A stretch of 64,000 bases of DNA from Emticicia sp. BO119 (GTDB taxonomy: Bacteria > Bacteroidota > Bacteroidia > Cytophagales > Spirosomataceae): contig NZ_JACETV010000007.1 in NCBI RefSeq assembly GCF_013912375.1, positions 124,001 through 188,000 of the forward strand, read 5' to 3'. The translations under genes were made by a program, and so were the position numbers. Shown here in pieces: positions 35,775-44,222 of the stretch; the stretch's first letter is position 1; every line of letters starts with the position of its first letter. The notes beneath the pieces are model-generated. The model saw only the letters and a program-made list of their open reading frames with translations. It ran no database searches and was not told the origin of the DNA.

Positions 35775-36875
35775 ATGAGTAAAGGTACTAAAATAATAAT
35801 TTCGGGTGGAGGTACAGGCGGGCATATATATCCAGCCGTGGCAATTGCCAATGAACTGAAAGCCAAAGACCCGGGTGTAGAAATATTATTTGTGGGAGCC
35901 GAAGGAAAAATGGAAATGGAAAAAGTACCTAAAGCAGGCTATAAAATTATAGGCTTACCTATTGCAGGTATTAATCGTTCCAATATGTTAGCCAATATAG
36001 GATTGCCATTTAAGCTGCTCAGAAGTTTATGGAAAACATACAGCGTTCTCAGAAGTTTTAAGCCCAATGTAGCTATTGGTGTAGGGGGGTATGCCAGTGG
36101 GCCAACATTAATAATGGCTAATTTTTTAAAAGTACCAACACTTATTCAGGAACAAAACTCATTTGCAGGCGTAACAAATAAAAATTTAGCAAAAAAAGCA
36201 AAGAAAATATGCGTGGCGTATCCGGGTATGGAGCGGTTTTTCCCGGCAGATAAAATTGTTATGACCGGTAATCCGGTAAGGAAAGATATTTTAGAAACAG
36301 CCTCTAAGCGAGCGCAGGCATTGAAACATTTTGGCTTGAGTGATGATAGAAAAATACTTCTTATTATAGGGGGTAGCCAGGGAGCAAAAACCATTAATGA
36401 GTCAATAAGAGCGGGTTTGAACGATTTAATTTCTAACGATTTACAGATTATCTGGCAAACAGGTAAATTGTTTATAGAGCAGGCAAAATCAGCGGTAGAT
36501 GCTTTGCAGACCAATCGGGTATTTGTATCTGACTTTATTTATGAAATGGATCTGGCCTATGCCGCCGCCGATCTGGTAGTTTCGAGAGCAGGAGCACTGT
36601 CAGTATCTGAATTGTGCCTTGCAGCCAAGCCTGCTATTTTAGTGCCATTTCCGGCTGCTGCCGAAGACCACCAGACCCAGAATGCTTTAAGCCTGGTAAA
36701 TGCGAATGCCGCATGGCTGGTAAAAGATGCAGAGGCCAGAGAAAAGTTAGTGGATAAAGCCATAGAATTGGCCGATAACCCGGCAACCATGAAAGAATTA
36801 AGCAAAAATATCAAGGCTTTAGGGAAACCGAATGCAGGGCAGGAGATAGCAGAAGAAGTCTTGCGTTTAATATAG
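35775..36875 (+). CDS. murG: Undecaprenyl-PP-MurNAc-pentapeptide GlcNAc transferase
   Basis: MurG makes lipid II from lipid I on the inner membrane face. The 366-residue GT28 protein opens with IISGGGTGGHIYPAVAIA (residues 8-25), the classic first Gly loop, has GVGGYASGPTLIMA and the Asn/Gln-rich QEQNSFAGVTNK (donor/acceptor loop), IIGGSQGAKTINE, and FPAAAEDHQTQNA near the UDP-GlcNAc site. Length is normal. It follows ftsW by 28 bp, so the two are co-transcribed. Confidence 0.95.
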   Translation: MSKGTKIIISGGGTGGHIYPAVAIANELKAKDPGVEILFVGAEGKMEMEKVPKAGYKIIGLPIAGINRSNMLANIGLPFKLLRSLWKTYSVLRSFKPNVAIGVGGYASGPTLIMANFLKVPTLIQEQNSFAGVTNKNLAKKAKKICVAYPGMERFFPADKIVMTGNPVRKDILETASKRAQALKHFGLSDDRKILLIIGGSQGAKTINESIRAGLNDLISNDLQIIWQTGKLFIEQAKSAVDALQTNRVFVSDFIYEMDLAYAAADLVVSRAGALSVSELCLAAKPAILVPFPAAAEDHQTQNALSLVNANAAWLVKDAEAREKLVDKAIELADNPATMKELSKNIKALGKPNAGQEIAEEVLRLI

Positions 36876-36900
36876 TATAAGCATTACCTGAAAACCCTTT

Positions 36901-37707
36901 ATGAAAATTTTCTTTTCTGAAAACAGAGTTGATTATTCAAATTATACCTTCGATTACGCGATTTACTGTTACAAGGAGTCGCAGGAAGAAATACCTGAGA
37001 TTTACGCAAAGGGTTTTTTACCCTATACAGGAGATTTGAGTATAGAAGGAGATATTTTTTATTTAGCCAGGAGTTTAAGAGTTGAATTAGAGAATTTTGA
37101 TGATACTTCCGAAAACCGAAGAGTCAATCGTTTAATGGAACCGTTAAAGGTTGAATTAGAAGTAATTAAAAAAGAAAATTTTGATTTAAACGATACAGGC
37201 TTTGTTAATTTTTGTCAGGAATATATCTCGCAACGCATAGGTGACGATAATATGAGTATAGAGCGTTGGCAATATATCCTGTCGAGAGAAATAGGAACGC
37301 ATATTTTTCGTTTTTCATCAGAGGGCAAGTTGTTAGGATTTATCCTTGGTGCTTTAGAGGAGAATATATTACATTACTGGTTTGCGTTCTTTGATACTGA
37401 ATATATGCGCTCGCACTCGTTAGGCAAGTGGATGATGTGGAGAGCCATACGCTGGGCAAAAGATTCTGGTTTGCAATATGTATATTTAGGTACAGCCTAT
37501 AAACCAGGAGCTTTATACAAAATCCGAGACCACAAAGGATTAGCGTACTTTAATGGATATGAATGGAGCAAGGATATTGAAAAATTAAAAGAACTTTGCA
37601 AAACCGATTTAGAACCCAAAGAAGCTGATCATTTTAAGATGCTTGGCGATAAGAATGGATTCTTGAAGAAATTGTCTTCAAAGAAATACATCAATAAAAA
37701 TCAGTGA
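36901..37707 (+). CDS. Putative arginyl/leucyl-tRNA-protein transferase (ATE/GNAT-like)
   Basis: A 268-residue protein with the C-terminal half of N-end-rule aminoacyltransferases: FRFSSEGKLLGFILG, then FFDTEYMRSHSLGKWMMWRAIRWAKDSGLQYVYLGTAYKPGALYKIR (about 175-222), which parallels the ATE_C fold (FFD…SLG…A…LGLPYLYLGYW). An SENRRVNRL segment near 69-77 resembles the RSQRR part of the family N-domain. It lacks the N-terminal four-Cys cluster; only a CYKESQEE segment is seen near residue 23. It sits between murG and ftsQ, where murC usually is in Bacteroidota. Function by homology only. Confidence 0.6.
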   Translation: MKIFFSENRVDYSNYTFDYAIYCYKESQEEIPEIYAKGFLPYTGDLSIEGDIFYLARSLRVELENFDDTSENRRVNRLMEPLKVELEVIKKENFDLNDTGFVNFCQEYISQRIGDDNMSIERWQYILSREIGTHIFRFSSEGKLLGFILGALEENILHYWFAFFDTEYMRSHSLGKWMMWRAIRWAKDSGLQYVYLGTAYKPGALYKIRDHKGLAYFNGYEWSKDIEKLKELCKTDLEPKEADHFKMLGDKNGFLKKLSSKKYINKNQ

Positions 37708-37765
37708 AATCAGGTCAATCAGTTAAATCAAAGATCAAGACATAATATTTACGTGCTAACTGAAA

Positions 37766-38533
37766 ATGGAAAAGAAAGTTAATTTTAAGAAAGTCGGCAG
37801 GTGGGTCATGGCTGGGAGTGCCTTGATTGCCGTTGTCTTGTTGATTGTTTTTTCAAGTAATACCTTTTCAACCGACCGTTGTAAAAAAATTGAGATAAAA
37901 ATCAAAAATGCCAATGAACAGTTCTTTATAGACAAACAGGAAATTGAAAATTTAGCTACCAAACATGGGAGTGATCAGTTGACCGGGAGATTATTTGAAA
38001 AAATAGATTTACGTGAAATAGAAAAAAGAGTATTGAAAAATAAACAAATTAAGAGCTGTCAGGTTTTCAGAGGTATAGAAGGTAATCTGAATATTGATAT
38101 AGAACAACATATTCCTGTGGCTCGTATCCTGATGTCTGACGGCCGTGAAGATGTATATGTGGATAATGAAGGATACTTTTTTCCCCTTTCTGAAAGATAT
38201 TCCGCAAGAATTATATTGCTTTCGGGTGAATATTTCCGAAATTTGCCGAGTTTAAAACAACAACGTCAGGAAAATTTATTAAATTTCATCAATTTAATAA
38301 ACGATGACAATTTCTTAAAGGCTCAATTTACTCAATTAGATATTAACCGGGCCGGAAATATCACCATTGTCCCCTTGTTAGGGAAACATACAGTTGAGTT
38401 TGGAGAGCCTGAAAATATTCAGAATCGATTGAATCGCTTAAAAATATTTTACAAGCAGATTTTACCCGTACAAGGCTGGGATACGTTCTCTCATGTGAGT
38501 GTAAAGTATGACGGGCAGGTAGTCTGTAAGTAA
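37766..38533 (+). CDS. ftsQ: Cell division protein FtsQ-like
   Basis: A 255-residue bitopic protein with one membrane segment (GSALIAVVLLIVFSS, about 15-30) after a Lys-rich cytosolic end. The POTRA-like part follows (RCKKIEIKIKNANEQFFIDKQEIENLA), then the beta domain (EDVYVDNEGYFFPLSERYSARIILLSG). FtsQ links early Z-ring parts to FtsW and FtsI. Sequence similarity within the family is low, and position between murG and ftsA supports the call. Confidence 0.85.
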   Translation: MEKKVNFKKVGRWVMAGSALIAVVLLIVFSSNTFSTDRCKKIEIKIKNANEQFFIDKQEIENLATKHGSDQLTGRLFEKIDLREIEKRVLKNKQIKSCQVFRGIEGNLNIDIEQHIPVARILMSDGREDVYVDNEGYFFPLSERYSARIILLSGEYFRNLPSLKQQRQENLLNFINLINDDNFLKAQFTQLDINRAGNITIVPLLGKHTVEFGEPENIQNRLNRLKIFYKQILPVQGWDTFSHVSVKYDGQVVCK

Positions 38534-38610
38534 AAAGAGGTCGGCATTTATAGTTTATGAAACCTCCATAAGCTAAATAGTCATGGATAAATGCCCTAAA
38601 AATTAACGAA

Positions 38611-40035
38611 ATGAGTAAAGGCGTAATAGTAGGTATTGACATTGGCAGCACGAAGATTTGTGCCGTTGCTGGCATTATGGACGAGGTTGGGAAAGTAAAA
38701 ATTCTTGACATCGTAGAAGAACCTACCCAGAGGGGAAGGGTATCGAATGGTACCGTAGTGAATTTGGAGTTTACCGCAAAAGATATTGATCGTATCCTGA
38801 ATATACTTTCTGATAAGGCCGAAATCAATATCCATAATGTGATTGTCAATATATCAGGCGAGAATGTAGAGGGTAAGGCACATCAGAGTTTTCTGACAAG
38901 AGATGATAGCCGCAGTACTATTCGTAAAGAGGAAATAGAAAGATTAGCTGTCGATATTCGTAAGTCCTTCCGCCCGACGGCAGGAAATATCATTATTCAT
39001 ACATTCCCACAAGAATTTATTGTTGACAGAGCCATTGTTCCTGATAACCCGGTAGGCCGTTTCGGAATTACATTAGGCGGAAATTTCTTTTTAATTTCAA
39101 CGCCTAATGACCCTCATCTGGCACTGCGCCGAACTATTGAGAGTGTGGGGGTTAAAGTACAGAACAATCATCGGTTTGTTCCGCTCAGAATCGTTCATAC
39201 ATTATTTACGCCTTTGGCTGATGCGATGGCCGTATTGAGCGAAATAGATAAAAAATTAGGCGTAGCAGTAGTAAATATTGGTGGAGATACCACCGAAATC
39301 GCTATTTTTCAGGAAAGTGGCCTGCGCCATATTTCAGTAATCCCGTTTGCAGGTAAGAGTATTACCAACGACTTGGTTAAGGCATTCCAAATACTACCTG
39401 ACCACGCCGAAAAACTGAAACTGATAATGGGGGCTATTCCACCTGATGAAGTAGGAAAGAATGACATTATCAAGATTCCGGGAGTAGAGGGTTTGCCCGA
39501 TAAAGAAATTGTGGCACAAAACGTAAGTATTATCATCGAAGAGCGGGTGAAAGAACTGGCCTCTATGGTAATGGCTGAAATTATGCACTCGGGTTATGAT
39601 GGGCAGCTGATCAGCGGGGTAGTGTTAACAGGTGGTACGTCTAATATCGCCATGATAAAGGAAGTATTCACCAAAGTAACCAATGGAATGAATATCCGGG
39701 TAGGGAATACTATCCGAAACATCGGGCAAACAGCAGTCAGTAAAATTACTGATCCGAAATATGCCACAGTAGTAGGCCTCGTTTTATCAGGATTTATGCC
39801 GTTGGACGAACGCGTGCCTGAAGAAGTAATCTGGGGTGATGTGCCCGAAAGCCAAGTAAGTATGGGCAATTATAACAATGGCTATGATACTCCTAACAAT
39901 CGGGTAAATGGTAAAAAAGAAGAACCCCCACAGGAAGAAGAACAGAATGGAGGCGGAATATTCGGGTGGTTTAAGAAAAAAGTTTCTTCGGCCGGGAAAA
40001 TTGATATGGGAGACGATAAAAATTATACAAATTAA
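38611..40035 (+). CDS. ftsA: Cell division actin-like protein FtsA
   Basis: A 474-residue actin-like ATPase that anchors FtsZ to the membrane. The phosphate-1 loop is GIDIGSTKICAVAG (residues 8-21), phosphate-2 is NIGGDTTEIAIFQ (about 217-229) and the adenosine motif is GVVLTGGTSNI (about 338-348). The C-terminus has a linker (NRVNGKKEEPPQEEE) followed by an amphipathic, membrane-binding helix (GGGIFGWFKKKVSSAG, about 447-463). Longer than E. coli FtsA, as is usual in Bacteroidota. Confidence 0.95.
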   Translation: MSKGVIVGIDIGSTKICAVAGIMDEVGKVKILDIVEEPTQRGRVSNGTVVNLEFTAKDIDRILNILSDKAEINIHNVIVNISGENVEGKAHQSFLTRDDSRSTIRKEEIERLAVDIRKSFRPTAGNIIIHTFPQEFIVDRAIVPDNPVGRFGITLGGNFFLISTPNDPHLALRRTIESVGVKVQNNHRFVPLRIVHTLFTPLADAMAVLSEIDKKLGVAVVNIGGDTTEIAIFQESGLRHISVIPFAGKSITNDLVKAFQILPDHAEKLKLIMGAIPPDEVGKNDIIKIPGVEGLPDKEIVAQNVSIIIEERVKELASMVMAEIMHSGYDGQLISGVVLTGGTSNIAMIKEVFTKVTNGMNIRVGNTIRNIGQTAVSKITDPKYATVVGLVLSGFMPLDERVPEEVIWGDVPESQVSMGNYNNGYDTPNNRVNGKKEEPPQEEEQNGGGIFGWFKKKVSSAGKIDMGDDKNYTN

Positions 40036-40085
40036 TTAACAAGACGAGCGTGCTAAGTGGGGTATATATTTAAAACAATTAAGCG

Positions 40086-40093
40086 TATTTTTG
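40086..40093 (+). promoter_or_regulatory. Possible ftsZ promoter -7 box
   Basis: TATTTTTG in the 232-bp ftsA-ftsZ gap, about 175 bp before ftsZ. No TTG at the right spacing. The gap is long for a within-operon space, which suits a separate promoter. Confidence 0.35.
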
Positions 40094-40267
40094 AGTATAT
40101 ATTTTAAAACCATAATTAATAAGTAAATAAACGTATTTGCTGCTAAACGATAATGCCAGACCTTATAAGAATTCATATTCCTCACAGGAGTAGAACATTG
40201 CGTTTACCCCAGATATTTTTGTTGACTGAACAACAAGCTTTCCTAATCTACATAAATTCATACTGAC

Positions 40268-41584
40268 ATGTCTCCAGAACCAGAATTCGAAATCGTTTCG
40301 AGCAAAAACAAATTTAAAAACATCATCAAGGTGATTGGTGTTGGTGGTGCAGGCTGTAATGCAGTAAAGCATATGCACCATTTAGGTGTGCGTGATATTG
40401 GTTTGGTAATTTGTAACACCGACCAGCAGGCTTTGGAATCAGCACCTTCGGAAATCCGCCGCTTACAGATTGGAATTGAGCTAACCAAAGGATTAGGTGC
40501 GGGGACAGAAGCGAAAATGGGTCAGAAAGCTGCCGAAGAAAGCGAAAAGGCAATTCGGGAAGTATTAAAAGAGCCTACAGAGATGGTATTTATTACGGCA
40601 GGTATGGGGGGAGGAACTGGTACAGGTGCTGCTCCGGTAATTGCTCGGATAGCCAAAGACATGGGGCGCCTGACTGTAGCCGTTGTAACTGATCCTTTTA
40701 CATTTGAAGGTGAAGAGAAAATCAAACAGGCAAGAGCCGGAATTGAAGAACTGAAAAAACATAGCGATACTGTATTGATAATCAAGAACGAACGTCTTGA
40801 AATGCAATATGGTGATATGGATATTGAAGATGCTTATGCCAAAGCTGATGATGTATTGGCCAATGGTGTAAAAAGTATTGCCGAATTAATTACCCGTCCC
40901 GGAATTATCAATCTTGACTTTGCCGATGTAAAGAAAGTATTAGGTGGTGCCGGACAAGCCGTCATGGGTACTGCAGAAGCTGAGGGGGATAAAAGAGCAG
41001 AAGAAGCAATTAAAGCAGCCCTTTCTTCTCCTTTATTAGAGAGCAATGGTATCAGTGGTGCGCAAAGAGTATTGGTTAGTATTGCCTATAGCCCTGAGCA
41101 TAAAATCAAATTATCTGACCAGACATTGGTAACAAAGTTTATTGAGAGTCAGATTCAGGCAAAAGCCCAATTGTTTAAACACGGTTTTGCCGTAGACGAC
41201 CAACTGGGTAAAAAAGTAAGGGTAACCATCGTAGCCGCTGGCTTTGACCTTGCCCCTGAACCAGAGGTAGAAAAAGAGGTTAAGTCTGAGACTCTAAAAG
41301 AAAACGCATCCCAAGAGAGCACTGTAAAAACTGAAAGAGGTCAGTCACAGCCTGAGGTAATTCAGGTTGTTATTCCAGAAACTCCTAAACGAGATGATAT
41401 GGAACAAATCAGAACCATGATTCAGCGATTCATGCGTGAGGGTTACCGTAATCCGGCATTAAATCATCCGACTTACGCCCGCAATGGTATTGAATTGCAA
41501 GATGTAAGAAAACTGAAACAGGGAAACAAGGTTTTAGAATATGAATTAGACCATTTACTGAGCATGATGGAATCTGCCAGATGA
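40268..41584 (+). CDS. ftsZ: Cell division tubulin-like GTPase FtsZ
   Basis: A 438-residue FtsZ. GTP-binding loop GGGTGTG at 114-120; N-terminal VIGVGGAGCNAVKHM; the synergy-loop region near 200-215 (RPGIINLDFADVKKVLGGAGQAVMG). After the globular core there is an acidic linker (EVEKEVKSETLKENASQ), then helix RDDMEQIRTMIQRFM. The C-terminal peptide is the Bacteroidota variant HPTYARNGIELQDV instead of the proteobacterial IPAFLR. A further 20 or so residues (EYELDHLLSMMESAR) follow. A strong terminator comes after the gene. Confidence 0.96.
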   Translation: MSPEPEFEIVSSKNKFKNIIKVIGVGGAGCNAVKHMHHLGVRDIGLVICNTDQQALESAPSEIRRLQIGIELTKGLGAGTEAKMGQKAAEESEKAIREVLKEPTEMVFITAGMGGGTGTGAAPVIARIAKDMGRLTVAVVTDPFTFEGEEKIKQARAGIEELKKHSDTVLIIKNERLEMQYGDMDIEDAYAKADDVLANGVKSIAELITRPGIINLDFADVKKVLGGAGQAVMGTAEAEGDKRAEEAIKAALSSPLLESNGISGAQRVLVSIAYSPEHKIKLSDQTLVTKFIESQIQAKAQLFKHGFAVDDQLGKKVRVTIVAAGFDLAPEPEVEKEVKSETLKENASQESTVKTERGQSQPEVIQVVIPETPKRDDMEQIRTMIQRFMREGYRNPALNHPTYARNGIELQDVRKLKQGNKVLEYELDHLLSMMESAR

Positions 41585-41620
41585 TTTTTTTGTTATAGCT
41601 TCAGAAGCAACACTTTAGTT

Positions 41621-41678
41621 AAAGTAAAATGAATAATGAACTTTTTATAGAATTGTTCGTTATTCATTTTACTTTTTC
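41621..41678 (+). terminator. ftsZ terminator
   Basis: Two 21-nt arms with a single mismatch (41621-41641 and 41655-41675) around a short loop, ending in a T run. Confidence 0.85.
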
Positions 41679-41724
41679 TGTATAACATGCCAGTTAATAT
41701 ACGCCTTATTATTTAATTAAACCT

Positions 41725-43008
41725 ATGATATTAGACCGCACGATAGCACCTCCCTCACAAACTATAGAACAAGTGAGCATACCTAAAGCAGAGAAAGTAT
41801 TACTCGATAATCAGGTGCCTGTTTATATGGTAAAGGCAGGAGAACAACCAGTAGTGCGCTTAGAGTTAATCTTTGAAGCAGGTAGCCGTTATGAGAATCA
41901 TACAGGAGAAGCTTATTTTGCTTCAAAAATGCTCTCAGAAGGAACTTCAAGTCATACTGCTACTGAAATCAGTGAATACTTTGACCAATATGGTGCTTTT
42001 CTGGAAATCAATCATTCGGTGGAGCGATTAGCTATAACCGTTCACGGACTTACCAAACATCTGCCTAAGTTGTTGCCTTTGCTCCAGGAGATGATTGCCG
42101 ATTCTGTTATCCCTGAAAACGAATTACAGGTTCAGAAAAATATCAGCTCTCAGAATCTGAAAATTAACTTAGAGAAAGGGTCTTACATAGCAGGACAGGT
42201 TTTCAGAGAGCAGATTTACGGATTAAACCATCCCTATGGGAAATCCCTCACTTTAGAGGCCATTGACGCTATTACCAGAAAGGCTGTCAATGATTTTTAT
42301 CAGAAACAGGTCCGGGGTAAATCTTTCAGAATTTTTATTGCAGGTAAATTTGGTAACGAAGAGGTAATGGCCTTGAATCAACACTTAGGACAAACCCCTG
42401 TAGAATCGCCTGATCATAATGCTATTATTGATAATATTTCTGAAATCAAGCACCCTGAAAGTGTATTGGTGGAGCGCTTAGATAACTTGCAATCATCTAT
42501 TCGTTTAGGTAAACGAATGTTTGGGCGTACACACCCTGATTTCTTTAAATTCATCGTTACTAATACTATTTTCGGCGGTTATTTCGGTAGCCGTCTCATG
42601 AAAAATATCCGTGAAGATAAAGGATTTACTTATGGCATTTCTTCTGGTTTAGTACCACAGCGATACGGTGGGTATCTGGTAATGGGTACAGATGTAAAAA
42701 AAGAATATACCCAACAGACCCTTGATGAAATTGCCAAGGAAATCAGCAGAATACAGAATACACCTGTAGATGAAGATGAAATAGACACAGCGAAAAACTA
42801 TATGATTGGTTCGCTGGTAGGTTCACTGAACACCCCATTTGAAGTCGCAGACAGACAGAAGATTATCTTATTGGACGAATTGCCAGAAGATTTTTATGAT
42901 AATTATATCCAGAAAATAAGAGCAGTTACACCTTTAGATGTCATAGAAATGGCAAATACCTATTTCAAACAGGAAGATTTATGTGAAGTGGTTGTAGGAG
43001 GAAAGTGA
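41725..43008 (+). CDS. M16-family peptidase-like protein, non-catalytic subunit
   Basis: A 427-residue insulinase-fold protein with both M16 halves. The zinc motif HxxEH is absent: at the expected place is GEAYFASKMLSEG (residues about 61-73). The second half retains the Arg/Tyr substrate-binding motif (RLMKNIREDKGFTYGISSGL). This is the pattern of the inactive partner of a heterodimeric M16 protease. The catalytic partner is normally encoded next to it, but is not in this window. A palindromic repeat follows its stop. Confidence 0.85.
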   Translation: MILDRTIAPPSQTIEQVSIPKAEKVLLDNQVPVYMVKAGEQPVVRLELIFEAGSRYENHTGEAYFASKMLSEGTSSHTATEISEYFDQYGAFLEINHSVERLAITVHGLTKHLPKLLPLLQEMIADSVIPENELQVQKNISSQNLKINLEKGSYIAGQVFREQIYGLNHPYGKSLTLEAIDAITRKAVNDFYQKQVRGKSFRIFIAGKFGNEEVMALNQHLGQTPVESPDHNAIIDNISEIKHPESVLVERLDNLQSSIRLGKRMFGRTHPDFFKFIVTNTIFGGYFGSRLMKNIREDKGFTYGISSGLVPQRYGGYLVMGTDVKKEYTQQTLDEIAKEISRIQNTPVDEDEIDTAKNYMIGSLVGSLNTPFEVADRQKIILLDELPEDFYDNYIQKIRAVTPLDVIEMANTYFKQEDLCEVVVGGK

Positions 43009-43012
43009 TAAG

Positions 43013-43059
43013 ACCCCATCCCAGCCTTCCCCACTGTTGGGGAAGGCTGGGGTGTGGTT
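43013..43059. repeat. Solo GC-rich palindromic element, same family as the uvrA inserts
   Basis: Arms CCAGCCTTCCCC (43021-43032) and GGGGAAGGCTGG (43039-43050) around ACTGTT, extended on both sides by less perfect pairing to about 20 bp per arm. The sequence parallels the ends of the DUF559 element in uvrA (AACCCCACCCC…CCCTCCCCAACAGT). It fills the gap between convergent genes and could act as a terminator. Confidence 0.8.
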
Positions 43060-44059
43060 AAAACCCAACTCCCACAGTCTTCGTCTGAATACGTAACAAA
43101 TACATATCGGCTGTGATATAAAGCGTTGAGCCATCATTGCCCCAGGCACAGTTAGCCGTGGGTACGCCCGTCTCAATTCTGCCTAATAATTTGCCTTCTG
43201 GCGTCAATATCAATATCCCACCTGGGCCAGTTGTAAATATGTTTCCTTTTTTGTCAATCTTTAAGCCATCAGGCAAGCCCTGTAGCCCTTCTTTTACCAT
43301 TGGTGTAGCATCATATAAGAGTTTGCCTTTACCCACCTTTCCATCAGCTAAAACCGGATATGCCATGATATAAGCCTTATCAGGGTCTGATTGTGCTACG
43401 TATAGAGTTTTCTCATCCGGTGAAAAGGCTAATCCATTCGGGCGAGTCAGGTCTTTTACTATTAAAGTGACAGTTCCATTTGTGGCTCTGCGATATACGC
43501 CAAAGAGTTCTGTTTCTCTGGTTGGGTCGTCGGCTTTTTTCATTAAGCCATAAGGAGGGTCAGTAAAATAATAATCTCCGTTTGATTTTTGTACGATGTC
43601 ATTCGGGCTATTGAAACGTTTGCCCATATAATTATCAGCAAGGGTACGTTTGCCACCTACTGTTAGTGGCATTACTGAAATACGGCGGTCGCCATGCTCA
43701 CATGAGACTAACATTCCGTCTTTATTGATAATCAATCCATTACTGCCCGGTTCGTCGCTGTAAACCCCTAAACCTGTATAACCTGAGGGTTTCAGGAAAG
43801 GTTTTGTTTCTTCGCCTTCTTTCCATTTATACACGGTGTTGGCAGGTACGTCAGAAAATAATAAATAATTGCCGTCTTTTACCCAGGCAGGGCCTTCTGC
43901 CCAGTCGTATCCTTCACTCAGAATTTCAATTTTGGCGTCTTTGTCTATCAGATTATCTAAGGCGGCATCAAGGCGGTTTACCTTGCCAAGGGTTTTTTGT
44001 TGGGCTGTTGCGGTATAGCTCATAGTAATGATTGAAGCGAATAATACTAATGTTTTCAT
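43058..44059 (-). CDS. SMP-30/gluconolactonase-family exported protein
   Basis: A 333-residue beta-propeller of the SGL family. ATG 44059 is chosen over the more distal ATG at 44131 because it gives a signal peptide (MKTLVLFASIITMSYTATAQ). Motifs include ILSEGYDWAEGPAWVKDGNYLLFSDVP (metal Glu of the first blade), FNSPNDIVQKSNGDYYFTDPPYG (Asn and Asp ligands) and RPNGLAFSPDEKTLYVAQS. These are the calcium-binding lactonase features. It probably hydrolyses a sugar lactone in the periplasm. Divergent from the sorbosone-type enzyme. Confidence 0.85.
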   Translation of the reverse strand: MKTLVLFASIITMSYTATAQQKTLGKVNRLDAALDNLIDKDAKIEILSEGYDWAEGPAWVKDGNYLLFSDVPANTVYKWKEGEETKPFLKPSGYTGLGVYSDEPGSNGLIINKDGMLVSCEHGDRRISVMPLTVGGKRTLADNYMGKRFNSPNDIVQKSNGDYYFTDPPYGLMKKADDPTRETELFGVYRRATNGTVTLIVKDLTRPNGLAFSPDEKTLYVAQSDPDKAYIMAYPVLADGKVGKGKLLYDATPMVKEGLQGLPDGLKIDKKGNIFTTGPGGILILTPEGKLLGRIETGVPTANCAWGNDGSTLYITADMYLLRIQTKTVGVGF

Positions 44060-44172
44060 AGAATAGGCTTTGAATAGGTTTGGTAGCGAAGTTATAATAT
44101 TTTTTACATAATAAATATAATTATGACTCAAGAAAGCGAAGAATGATTTACATAGTCTTTATCTTTGTCATT

Positions 44173-44190
44173 AAGTGGCTAAAACCACTT
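44173..44190. repeat. Short inverted repeat, REP-like
   Basis: AAGTGG-CTAAAA-CCACTT in the divergent promoter region. It resembles the GGCTAAAGCC cores at 48860-48989 and could belong to the same dispersed family, or be a regulator site. Confidence 0.35.
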
Positions 44191-44222
44191 CCTATTTTCA
44201 ACCATAATCGAAAAATACTACC

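Noticed and set aside
40326-40807. Long antisense frames opposite ftsZ
   Set aside because: They lack recognisable domains and mirror the codon structure of ftsZ; treated as shadows.
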